In this document: piece by piece, positions 25,081-36,956 of the stretch | Layout of the letters: every line of letters starts with the position of its first letter | Numbering within the stretch: position 1 is the first letter of the stretch | Source: Pterois miles | Taxonomy: Eukaryota; Chordata; Actinopteri; Perciformes; Scorpaenidae | Direction of reading: 5' to 3' | NCBI GenBank assembly: GCA_947000775.1 | Contig: CAMQGK010000638.1 | Location: 29,517,501 to 29,581,500, forward strand | DNA: 64,000 bases | Made by a program: the position numbers and the translations under genes | Notes under the pieces: generated by a model | Seen by the model: the letters and a program-made list of their open reading frames with translations, nothing else | What the model was told of the DNA's origin: nothing | Databases searched by the model: none

Positions 25081-28000
25081 CTATTCAATAGTTGTCGACA
25101 TTTCACTCAGAACCACAAATGTCGACCTCATGGTGCCGTGAGAGGAACCGTCTGATTTATCCTCTTGGGAACATGAGTGTCTGAACAAAGTTTCACAGCC
25201 ATTCATCCAGTGGTTGTTGAGCTGCTTTAATCTGGATCGAGGCGTCACAGTGACAGTCCCGTCCACACTGACTGACAGGTGAACTCTGGGAAGTGAAGTC
25301 CAGACAACGCTTAGCAAAGAGGGTCGAGGGTCAAAGATGGAGACAATATTTTAATAAAAGACAGACATCTCTTTAACGCCTGTCCGTCCATCTGTCTCTT
25401 TAAAAGTCTTTCCAGTCATTATCTTCATTCTGCTGAGTGAATCTCTGAATCAGAAGCCTGAGAAATGACCTGACAGACATTTATGTGAAACCACACAAAG
25501 AAAAGGTCCAGACACACATTATCCCAGACAGATTTAATGTGTATGTTTGCTTTCTGTTCACACCAAATTAACGAAAAAAAAGCTGATGATTTGCGGTGAA
25601 AGGAGGATTCGTCAAATATGGATGTCCGAGGAACGCTCATCATTTCCGCCATGCACAACGAGTGCCACAAACTCTGAAATGTCTCTTTGTATTGTCAGTG
25701 TTATTCGTACATGTAGGTAATACAAATTAGGATATTATATGAATTCATGAATGTGGGAGTAAATAAAACAGATCTATAGGTTCAAAGTTAAAGTTTCTGA
25801 TAGCTGAAAATAGTTTTATCTTTTTTACCAGATTAATTCATCTTTTGGTCGTCACCCTGCAGACTCTGTATCTCTGTCTCCATTTTATGTTTCTCTAAGA
25901 ATAGAAATAAATGAAATAAAAATAAATGCAAAAGAGTTTACGCTTGTCTGAGGTGCAGAGATTGGTGTGTGGTTACAAGAAATAAAAATGCAGCAAACTT
26001 CGACGTAAACAGGACAAATTCATGGAGCTGGAGGAGGGGGTCATATTCAGAGAGAAACCTCATAATTTACAAGAAATGACTAATATTAGAAATTAAAGAC
26101 CAGCCTGATCACATCCATCCGTCTCATGTTGCTATGGCGACATCAGGTGAAAGTGTAAATTCAGCCGTTAACTCCTTAGATCGTTTAATAAACGGTTTTG
26201 GTGATATTTCTAACTCAGGATGGCAGCTGTAATGTGTCTGAACCTCCTCTGAGCTCCTCTGTCAAGTCCGTCTGATTATAGGTCATGTTTTATTTTCTCA
26301 TTCCATTTCATGTTTCACTGTTTCCTGTTTTATTTTGAAATCATTAACTCCTCCTCCTCACTGCACCCCCGCCCTCATGTGTCTCCAGGCCTCCTGACCT
26401 GCTTTCATCTGGTCCACCTGTCTGTCAGCCCCGCCCTGATAGTGTTCACCTGTGCATCGGTAATCTATCTCCAGTATTGAACGTGTGTCTCCTTGTCTTT
26501 CTGGGCCAGTCGGTGTTTGATCCTCCGCTGATAGCGTTCCCGCCTTTTCCTTCGGTAGCCTCTAGTGTGAATGAATCTCTGCTTGTTTTTGATCTTTTTT
26601 GATAACCTGTGTACCGAACCGCTTTTGATAAGTAAAGACCTGAACTCTTTTACTACCTGTTGCGCCTCAAGTCATGCTTTTGAGTCCTGAGCTTGTCGTC
26701 ACACCGTCAGCAGCAACTCGACTGTAGATTGACACGTCTCAGATTTAGGGCTTCTGTTCGACAGCCAACGAGCTCAAACGAGAGAAAAGCTCAGGAGATA
26801 CTGAAGGACTCTGGTTTAGGTTAGGTAGGTTAGGTAGATTTAAAGCTCCACTGGTCAACTTGGCCTCAACAAAACCTCAACTGGATTTTCACAGAAACAA
26901 CTTTCATGTTCTGTTTGTGGATGAAATTCAACTGTTATTTCAATGTTATGTGTATATTATATTATGTAAAATCCTCCCACAGAATCGCTGCTGCAGCGTC
27001 ACTAACAGCCTGTAAACTCTCCTGTAATTACTGTTTATTATTTTAACACGCTGGTAATTAGGAGAATTATCTGTTCATGAACGGCCAAGGAAATAGCTCA
27101 GGCTCCGAGGTTTTAACGGGCTGGTGTAGCTCGTAACAAGCTGTCTGTCTCTGTATGTAATGTATAAAAACAGTATGTGTGAGAGCTAGTCTACATTTTC
27201 CATTATACACATGCTGTAGTTCCTCCAAATGAGCACATAAACATCCAGCTGCTGACAGCATGCCAGCTGCTTAGAGTCATGGGAGCTGGAGCTGTTGGAT
27301 GCTAATGGTGCATCCGAATGTCCGAGTTCCCAGTTGGAAATTTCAACTGGACTGCAGTCACATTTCCAACCCGGACAGTCGGACAAACCTCCCATAAAAA
27401 TCCAAGATGACTACCCTGTGCATCAGCAGTGAAAAAGCTGTAGTACAGTAATATAAGCACTTCTGTCTTATTTGTGTCTTATGATATCAGTTGTACACAC
27501 AGTACTGTCCAACTTCTGTGTTCCTACAGTGTATGCGCAAAATACTGGTGTAATGCATTGTTATCAACTGGTATTGCTAACAATGGCTAACAATATAATA
27601 AATAAAAATCTCTTATTCAGCCTTCAGTTGTAAAAAATAATAATAATAATAATAATAAAAATAAGAGGGAGACAGCTAAAAACCAAAATGGCGACGGCCA
27701 AACACCAAGATGGCGACGGCCAAAATGCCGAACTAGAGGCTTGAATCTGTAGCCCACAAACCAACAGGTGAAATCTATTTCTTATATACTTACACAGCTT
27801 ATGGCTGTTCAGCCAGCATTGCTTTCCTTCACTCTCTTCTGGCTGCGCGAAAGCAGGATCATGCCGATGGTTCTGCTTCAAGGTCATTTTTATTTTCTCA
27901 GCACATCTTCACGGCGGGATCGTCGGTCTGCTGAGGGGAAGCTCACATGATGGCAGGCGCTTTGAAACGGAAAATGATGGAGCAGTTTAACAGTTGTTAT

Positions 28001-28300
28001 AAATTTGCCTCTTTTATAGACACAGAGGCCTGTGAGCTGGACTCAGCCTCAGCATGTTGGTGTTTGACGTCTTCGTCCATCTCTCTGCCCTCAGATGAAA
28101 AACTCATCAATGAACTTGAACGTGAACGACAGTTCAGCATCCTGAGTTTCCCAGCAGCTCCTCTGTATTTCCAACAAGTCTTTATGTGACGACTGGAACG
28201 AGGCGAAGGCCAGGGAGGACGACGAAACGACAAAACAGAAGTAAACAACAGAACATCTCCAGAGTCACTTAAAGGTTCGACTACAGGATACACAGCATTT
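25081..28300. other. intergenic, dispersed repeats only
   Basis: At 27680-27790 the phrase AAAATGGCGACGGCCAAACA, then GCCGAACTAGAGGC, matches 9395-9510. A (AAT)n run is at 27640-27657. Sequence at 26395-26710 resembles the end of a retroelement, but I cannot name it. No gene is recognised; small open frames (for example 27624-27887 and 27997-28293) have no domains. Confidence 0.45.
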
Positions 28301-28301
28301 T

Positions 28302-29716
28302 ATACGGCAATTTATTGAAAAGAACAATTTAACTAAAATAGGCTGTTCATCAGCTGATCAAAAGTTTAAGACCACATTCTTTAAAAGCCCAAATCTGTGC
28401 AAAAATTTGGATTCCATGTCATTTTCTGTCAAGTAATCACACTGTCAAGACCTCTTGATGGGAAAAGCAAAAAAACTCACTGCCTTGGAACGTGGCAGGA
28501 TTGTTGAGCTACATAGACAAGGCCTCTCACAGCGTGCCATCGCTGCTGAGGTTGGACGCAGTAAGACAGTCATTTTGCATTTCTTAAAAGATCCTGAGGT
28601 TTATGGAACAAAAAAATCAAGCGGTAGACCCAAAAAAATCTCACCGGCACCGAGCCGGAGGATCCGAACGGCTGTCCGTCAAGACACGGGACGATCCTCA
28701 TCCCAAATTGAGGCCATTACTGGTGCTGACTGCAGCCCAATAACCATCAGACGGCATCTGCAAAGGAACGGCTTCAAAAACAAAAAACCTCTTCAAAGGC
28801 CACGTCTCCTTCAACGCCACAAAATTGCCCGTTTGGCCTTTGCGAGGGAGCACCAAACATGGGACGTTCAAAGTTGGAAGAAAGTTTTATTCTCTGATGA
28901 GAAAAAATGTGAACCTGGATGGTCCTGATGGCTTCCAACGCTACTGGCATGACAAGGAGATGCCACCTGAGATTTTTTCAACACGGCACAGCGGAGGGGG
29001 CGCCATCATGATCTGGGCTGCTTTTTCCTTCAATGGAACAATGGAGCTCCAGGTTGTGCAGGGCGTCAAACAGCAGCTGGCTACGTGGAGATGTTGCAGC
29101 GGGCATCCCTCATGACTGAGGGCCCTCGTCTGTGTGCTGATGACTGGGTTTTTCAGCAGGACCATGCTGCGATTCACAATGCCCGTCTGACAAAGGAGTT
29201 TTTTCAGGAGAATAACATCACTCTTTTGGATCATCCTGCATGTTCCCCTGATCTAAATCCAATTGAGAACATTTGGGGATGGATGGCAAGGGAAGTTTAC
29301 AAAAATGGACATCAGTTCCAGACAGTGGATGCCCTTCGTGAAGCCATCTTCACCACTTGGAGCAACATTCCTACAAGCCTTTTGGAAACACTCGCATCAA
29401 GCATGCCAACACCAATTTTTGAAGTGATCAACAATAATGGTGGAGCTGCTCATTACTGAGTCTGTTTTTGAGACTTTAATTTCTGTTTTAGGGGTTTTTT
29501 TGAGCTATAGTCTTAAACTTTTGATCAGCTGATGAACAGCCTATTTCAGTTAAATTGTTCTTTTCAATAAATCGCCTGCTCAAAACATTTAGTCTCTTGC
29601 TCTCATTTCTTCTTTTTGCATTTTGAAACTCTACTTAGAACCTTCTTAAGATACAACAGTGCAAAACGTAAATTCTTGCAATTTTTTAACTGGTCTTAAG
29701 ATTTTGATCAGGAGTG
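28302..29716 (+). mobile_element. Tc1/mariner element 2, left end truncated
   Basis: Inverted repeats of the phrase ATCAGCTGATCAAAAGTTTA occur at about 28350 and 29520. The right inverted repeat extends about 170 nt further, to TGATCAGGAGTGTAT at 29706-29720. The left stops at CAATTTATTG (28303), so the outer left end is missing. A transposase pseudogene lies between them. Confidence 0.88.
28455..29459 (+). pseudogene. Tc1-like DD34E transposase with two frameshifts
   Basis: The N-terminus (MMGKAKKLTALERGRIVELH) carries the helix-turn-helix and a GRPKK hinge. The catalytic blocks are LFSDEKK, QQDHAAIHNA and SPDLNPIENIWGWM. The last D and E are separated by 34 residues. The frame shifts near 28905 and again near 29080, splitting the enzyme into three overlapping frames. 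Full length would be about 335 residues, normal for the family. The C-terminus ends at TGA 29457-29459. Confidence 0.92.
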
Positions 29717-31862
29717 TATATCATCATCATCATCATCTATAGTCTATAGATATAGAGGAGTAATGTCTACCTGAGTCTATGATATCAGTATTAATATATC
29801 ATCATCATCTATAGTCTATAGATATAGAGGAGTAATGTCTACCTGAGTCTATGATATCAGTATTAATATATCATCACATCTATAGTCTATAGATATAGAG
29901 GAGTAATGTCTACCTGAGTCTATAATATCAGCATTAATATATCATCAACTATAGTCTATAGATACAGAGGAGTAATGTCTACCTGAGTCTATAATATCAG
30001 TATTAATATATCATCATCTATAGTCTATAGATATAGAGGAGTAATGTCTACCTGAGTCTATAATATCAGTATTAATATATCATCATCATCTATAGTCTAT
30101 AGATATAGAGGAGTAATGTCTACCTGAGTCTATGATATCAGTATTAATATATCATCATTAACTATAGTCTATAGATATAGAGGAGTAATGTCTACCTGAG
30201 TCTATGATATCAGTATTAATATATAATCATCATCTATAGTCTATAGATATAGAGGAGTAATGTCTACCTGAGTCTATGATATCAGTATTAATATATAATC
30301 ATTATCTATAGTCTATAGATATAGAGGAGTAATGTCTACCTGAGTCTATGATATCAGCATTAATATATCATCATCTATAGTCTATAGATATAGAGGAGTA
30401 ATGTCTACCTGAGTCTATGATATCAGTATTAATATATCATCATCTATAGTCTATAGATATAGAGGAGTAATGTCTACCTGAGTCTATGATATCAGTATTA
30501 ATATATCATCATCTATAGTCTATAGATATAGAGGAGTAATGTCTACCTGAGTCTATGATATCAGTATTAATATATCATCATCTATAGTCTATAGATATAG
30601 AGGAGTAATGTCTACCTGAGTCTATGATATCAGTATTAATATATCATCATCATCAATAGTCTATAGATATAGAGGAGTAATGTCTACCTGAGTCTATGAT
30701 ATCAGCATTAATATATCATCTTCATCAATAGTCTATAGATATAGAGGAGTAATGTCTACCTGAGTCTATGATATCAGTATTAATATATCATCATCATCTA
30801 TAGTCTATAGATATAGAGGAGTAATGTCTACCTGAGTCTATGATATCAGTATTAATATATCATCATCTATAGTCTATAGATATAGAGGAGTAATGTCTAC
30901 CTGAGTCTATGATATCAGTATTAATATATCATCATTAACTATAGTCTATAGATATAGAGGAGTAATGTCTACCTGAGTCTATGATATCAGCATTAATATA
31001 TCATCATCATCAATAGTCTATAGATATAGAGGAGTAATGTCTACCTGAGTCTATGATATCAGCATTAATATATCATCATCATCTATAGTCTATAGATATA
31101 GAGGAGTAATGTCTACCTGAGTCTATGATATCAGTATTAATATATCATCATCAACTATAGTCTATAGATATAGAGGAGTAATGTCTACCTGAGTCTATGA
31201 TATCAGTATTAATATATCATCATCAACTATAGTCTATAGATATAGAGGAGTAATGTCTACCTGAGTCTATGATATCAGTATTAATATATCATCATTAACT
31301 ATAGTCTATAGATATAGAGGAGTAATGTCTACCTGAGTCTATGATATCAGCATTAATATATCATCATCTATAGTCTATAGATATAGAGGAGTAATGTCTA
31401 CCTGAGTCTATGATATCAGTATTAATATATCATCATCATCTATAGTCTATAGATATAGAGGAGTAATGTCTACCTGAGTCTATGATATCAGCATTAATAT
31501 ATCATCAACTATAGTCTATAGATATAGAGGAGTAATGTCTACCTGAGTCTATGATATCAGCATTAATATATCATCATTAACTATAGTCTATAGATATAGA
31601 GGAGTAATGTCTACCTGAGTCTATGATATCAGCATTAATATATCATCATCATCTATAGTCTATAGATATAGAGGAGTAATGTCTACCTGAGTCTATGATA
31701 TCAGTATTAATATATCATCATCTATAGTCTATAGATATAGTGGAGTAATGTCTACCTGAGTCTATGATATCAGTATTAATATATCATCATCATCTATAGT
31801 CTATAGATATAGAGGAGTAATGTCTACCTGAGTCTATGATATCGGCATTAATATCATCATCA
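29717..31862. repeat. ~70-bp AT-rich minisatellite, about 30 copies
   Basis: The unit is CTATAGTCTATAGATATAGA, GGAGTAATGTCTACCTGAGT, CTATGATATCAGTATTAATA and TATCATCAT, with ATC count variation between units. The copies are very uniform and each includes the dyad CTATAGTCTATAG. The array starts exactly at the end of Tc1 element 2. Confidence 0.98.
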
Positions 31863-33689
31863 ATAACTGTTGTCTATGTAAAGACAAAGAGGAGCAAAAA
31901 TCCAAGATGGCAGCAGACAAAAACCAAGATGGTGACAGCCAAATACAAAGATGATGACGGCAACTGAAATGGCAGCAAGCAAAAGGCAAGATGGCGGAGG
32001 TCAAAAACAAGATGGTGTTGACTGCCAGAAACCAAGAGGCAATAAAACCCGGTTTGGGTTTAATTTGACAAAAAGTTGCACATTAAAGTAAAACTTTCCC
32101 TGCTGGTTGTTTGGCACACGGCGCAGAGGAAGCAGTTTGTGATGATGACAACATGAACATTACGGGAATGCTGGAGTTATTCCTGAAGCTTCTGACTAGT
32201 TGTCCATTGTATGAAGGTCATCCTTCAGAATCACTTAACTCTTACTTCTTAATCATCTTCCTCTCAAAACCGCCTAATTAGTTTTGTCTCTGTGCGACCA
32301 GCCGTTGTGTTCAAGCAGAAGTCATTTATTTCATCCCTTCATGATGGAACAATCCTCTTCATTTCATGGCACCGGTTCCAGACTAAATTGGATCCATCCC
32401 ATTACGAACTCATTCAAAACTCTTTCAACTGCTTTTATTATTCACTCTAATCACCAGCGTCTCACGCATCATTACCAGAGCGAGCAGGACGTTTCCAGCG
32501 AACGGCTCTGCCCATTACTGTCCATCAAATAGAAATCACTGCACCGCAGCCACCTCGCTCGTATCCACGTCCCTTTATTTTCCACTGCAGCTCCAACCAC
32601 CGTGACCACTTCACTGTCCCCCAGAAAAAACATCTCATCTGGTCTCAGAGCGGCTTCATCACGCTTCATTATTATCTGGAAACCACATCTGCCTTATTTT
32701 ACTGAAATGTGAAAATGACTTCAAGTTACCTCAACATTGATTAATGGAAAGTGTTTGACTTATCAGAGCCACTAAATTGTGTGTTTACTTTGGTCCCTGT
32801 CTTTATTTGAAATTCTGATAATGGCGATAATAATTGTTTATTAATAATATTATATGATAAGATGATAAGACTATTAATTTTATTTCTTTATATCTTTATT
32901 TTTGTCTTTATGGAAACAATATAATTCAAGCTAAAAATGTGAAAAATATCCATTAAAAAATCACGTAATAAGTTAGTTAAATGATTTAAATAAATGAATT
33001 GGTTATTTTTTAAATGTCTAACGTTAATTACATGTGTGTCGCTGCTGTTCTCGTCGCCTCCCTCTGCTGGTCGACACTGGCGAACTACAGCTCCGGTTTG
33101 CAGGATTACTGTGATCTCTTGTGTTTTTCACTAAAGAGTACTCCCACTTACTAGACTACTACTACTCTAGAGAAACAACAGTAAACAGAGAGAGGAGGGG
33201 AAACCTCTTCACCTGGGAACCATTAACCTGACAGCTGTGTTTCCAGGAGGGGGGCTTACCGGGGGGTGCGACGCAGTCACGTGTCCCCTATAAATGTGTT
33301 GCCCCCTCAGCCAGATGTTGAGGTCTGCCCTGATGGTTTTAACAGCTGTGAGTGAAATATGCATCTCTAATGTAACACAGGAACCTGCAGACGGCTGCAG
33401 TTATACCACCCTCGTCTGCGCAGCTGTCCACATGGACTTCTGATGCCTTGAACATATGATAAAGTCAATAAATACAATTGTGTTTGGTTTAATTGAGCCC
33501 AATCAAGTGAACTTTTGACCTTTTGCATCTTAAATTGTCCCTTTAACTGTATTAGAAGTCAAGCTAAGACACTCAAGGAGAGAAAGAGTGAAGACTTATG
33601 GAGAGAGGAGTAAAAGCAACAAAAACAATCAAAGAAGTTTATTTGCCTATTCAGACTATTAATAGAAATCAGTTTATACATTATGACGT
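31863..33689. other. intergenic, repeat fragments
   Basis: At 31890-32030 AAGATGG-type phrases (AAACCAAGATGGTGACAGCC) recur, related to 27680. No gene was recognised. Confidence 0.5.
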
Positions 33690-33870
33690 ATGCTCACCAG
33701 TTACTCATAATGAGTGCTTTTAATTTTGATACTTTAAAGTAGATTTTACTTGTACTTTAGTAACAAAATAAAACTGAATGTAGGAGTACTTGTAACAAGG
33801 TATTTTTACACTGTAGTATTGGTACTTTTACTTCAGTAAAATGTCTTAGTACTTCTTCCACCACTGCTCA
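33690..33870. repeat. dispersed 'TACTTTTACTTCAGTAAAAT' repeat
   Basis: The sequence ends GTACTTCTTCCACCACTGCT, a phrase I recognise as a common non-coding repeat of fish genomes. Only one copy is in the window. Confidence 0.5.
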
Positions 33871-34549
33871 CAACTTCACCTGTTCACGTCCCCAGATGAC
33901 TTTTGTATGATGTTCAGATCTACGTGACTCCACCCACATGAACAAAGTGATCTGATTGGATGTCTTTCAGCCAGTCACAGTGCTCCACATCATCCAGAGT
34001 GGACGGCAGGTAGAGACTCACTCCTTTCTTCAGGAAGCATGGCCGCCTGGGAGGGCCGGAGGAAGAGTAAGGCCCATTTTCATCTATTATTCATGTTGTT
34101 AAAGTTCATAAACTGAGGTTAGAGTGAACATGAGATGTTATTTTACCGAAACATGTCAAAGATTTATAGCTTTTACTCTTGTTCTTCGTCTTATCTCAAA
34201 AACATTGCGTCATTGGAACAGCCAGGTGAGCTTAACTTACTAAAGGTTCATCTTATCTTATCTTATCTTATCTTATCTTATCTTATCTTAATGTCACCGG
34301 AGGGGAAATACTGCTGTCATTTGATTGTCTAACGTTATTCAAATCACATCTAAACTATATTACAGACTCAACGTCAGCTAAAAGACATTACATTTAATAA
34401 ATTACACACAAAAGCAGGGTAAAAATTCCTGGTTTAAAAAGAACAGAAGTCGGTGTCTCCACAGCAGGTAATAACAGCACCTGTGCTGCTTCTGCTGTGG
34501 CATGAGTACGTCCTGTAGTCTGCACTGACTGTATGAGTAAATATGTTAT
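33871..34549. other. intergenic with (ATCTT)n SINE-tail fragment
   Basis: AAAGGTTCATCTTATCTT repeats at 34240-34290 match the SINE tail at 2664-2694 and are followed by AGGGGAAATACTG. A short ATG-led frame at 34039 is too brief to support as an exon. Confidence 0.55.
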
Positions 34550-36185
34550 ACATCAGAGCTGGTGACGTAGAATAACAAGACTGACTGAGAGAGGGAGGGG
34601 TGCTGGACGGGTCCAACAAACACAGACTACCTACATCAGAGCTGGTGACGTAGAATAACAAGACTGACTGAGAGAGGGAGGGGTGCTGGACGGGTCCAAC
34701 AAACACAGACTACCTACATCAGAGCTGGTGACGTAGAATAACAAGACTGACTGAGAGAGGGAGGGGTGCTGGACGGGTCCAACAAACATAGACTACCTAC
34801 AAAAAGACTGACTGAGAGAGGGAGGGGTGCTGGATGGGTCCAACAAACACAGACTTCCTACAAAAAGACTGACCGAGAGAGGGAGGGGTGCTGGACGGGT
34901 CCAACAAACACAGACTACCTACAAAAAGACTGACCGAGAGAGGGAGGGGTGCTGGACGGGTCAAACAAACACAGACTACCTACAAAAAGACTGACTGAGA
35001 GAGGGAGGGGTGGTGGATTGGTCCAACAAACACAGACTACCTACATCAGAGCTGGTGACGTAGAATAACAAGACTGACTGAGAGAGGGAGGGGTGCTGGA
35101 TGGGTCCAACAAACACAGACTACCTACAAAAAGACTGACTGAGAGAGGGAGGGGTGCTGGATGGGTCCAACAAACATAGACTACCTACAAAAGACTGACT
35201 GAGAGAGGGAGGGGTGCTGGACGGGTCAACAAACATAGACTACCTACAAAAAGACTGACTGAGAGAGGGAGGGGTGCTGGACGGGTCCAACAAACACAGA
35301 CTACCTACAAAAAGACTGACGAGAGAGGGAGGGGTGCTGGACGGGTCAAACAAACACAGACTACCTACAAAAAGACTGACTGAGAGAGGGAGGGGTGGTG
35401 GATGGGTCCAACAAACACAGACTACCTACATAGAGTGGTGACGTAGAATAACAAGACTGACTGAGAGAGGGAGGGGTGCTGGATGGGTCCAACAAGTACA
35501 GACTACCTACAAAAAGACTGACTGAGAGAGGGAGGGGTGCTGGACGGGTCCAACAAACACAGACTACCTACAAAAAAACTGACTGAGAGAGGGGAGGGGT
35601 GCTGGACGGGTCCAACAAACACAGACTACCTACAAAAAGACTGACTGAGAGAGGGAGGGGTGCTGGATGGGTCCAACAAACACAGACTACCTACATCAGA
35701 GCTGGTGACGTAGCATAACAAGACTGACTGAGAGAGGGAGGGGTGCTGGATGGGTCCAACAAACACAGACTACCTACAAAAAGACTGACCGAGAGAGGGA
35801 GGGGTGCTGGATGGGTCCAACAAACACAGACTACCTACATCAGAGCTGGTGACGTAGAATAACAAGACTGACTGAGAGAGGGAGGGGTGCTGGATGGGTC
35901 CAACAAACACAGACTACCTACATCAGAGCTGGTGACGTAGAATAACAAGACTGACTGAGAGAGGGAGGGGTGGTGGATGGGTCCAACAAACACAGACTAC
36001 CTACAAAAAGACTGACTGAGAGAGGGAGGGGTGGTGGATGGGTCCAACAAACACAGACTACCTACAAAAAGACTGACTGAGAGAGGGAGGGGTGGTGGAT
36101 GGGTCCAACAAACACAGACTACCTACAAAAAGACTGACTGAGAGAGGGAGGGGTGCTGGATGGGTCCAACAAACACAGAATAAAC
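34550..36185 (+). repeat. minisatellite of alternating 61-bp and ~84-bp units
   Basis: The core is GACTGACTGAGAGAGGGAGG, GGTGCTGGACGGGTCCAACA and AACACAGACTACCTAC. Some units are extended by ATCAGAGCTGGTGACGTAGA. About 24 units are present. It directly abuts family X copy 4. Confidence 0.97.
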
Positions 36186-36186
36186 T

Positions 36187-36620
36187 ACAGAAAAGACTGG
36201 TAGTGAAGAGAGGTTAAATGAGGGCTGCTAGACTTGACCATCTAACCTCCAGATGTGTGGATGTAAAGTCAGTTCTAGCTGGGTCCCCACCAGTCAAGGA
36301 GTAAGCACTCTGACACACTGACAGCTGTTGTTGCCTGTTGGGCTGCAGTTTGCCATGTTCTGATTGGAGCAGATTGTTGATGCTAAAGTCAGAACCTGGG
36401 AGGGTTTCTGGACAATATCTGTTATTGATTAGTGTTGTTATTGATTTACTATAATAAATATATACATACATTTACATAAAGCAGCATAATAGTCCACTAA
36501 CACATTGATAAGTGGAAATAAGGTACATTTTGAACAGATGAAAAATGTGCAATTTGTTTGTTGTTTGTTTGTAATTAATTGTGATTAAGTATTTAATCAG
36601 TTGACAGTCTAAAATATATA
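36187..36620 (-). repeat. dispersed repeat 'family X', copy 4
   Basis: In reverse orientation it starts TGGTAGTGAAGAGAGGTTAA, continues through GCTGTTGTTGCCTGTTGGGC, and ends near ATTAAGTATTTAATCAGTTGACAGTC, similar to the outer end of copy 3. Confidence 0.8.
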
Positions 36621-36945
36621 TGTATGTATGTTTATACAGTGTGTGTATATAAATTATTATAGATTTAGATTATAAATAATCGGAGAAGTTTTACATTTCC
36701 ACATCTCATACACCTTCACAACTTACCTTTTAAACGTTTGCCACCAAAATTTTTCAACATTTTATATTACTGAGATCCACATCTTATGTGGCCTGCGAGT
36801 GCTTGCAAATAATATATTATACTTATCATACAATTGTATACCACTTTACAGAAGTACAGCGTCCTTAAACTAAGCGTCTCAGTATCAGCGGTTTCCAGCA
36901 GCGGCGCTCTAGCCGAGTGATGGAGTCGTAAAATAATCTGAACAC
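36621..36945. other. intergenic AT-rich sequence
   Basis: No gene or repeat was recognised before the Rex3 insertion. Confidence 0.5.
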
Positions 36946-36956
36946 AAGCAAAATGT
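36946..36956. repeat. target-site duplication, left, of Rex3
   Basis: AAGCAAAATGT is repeated exactly at 40303-40313, directly flanking the LINE. Confidence 0.85.

Noticed and set aside
26395..26710. Possible LTR or retroelement 3' end
   Set aside because: The composition resembles one, but I found no second LTR, primer-binding site or coding sequence, so I did not call it an element.
29717..31862. CRISPR-like array of repeats and short spacers
   Set aside because: The units are directly tandem, with only ATC-count variation between them. There are no unique spacers, and the genome is vertebrate.
34039..34068. Possible first coding exon MAAWEGRRK with a GTAAGG donor
   Set aside because: Ten codons alone cannot be supported. 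No downstream exon of a gene was found in frame.
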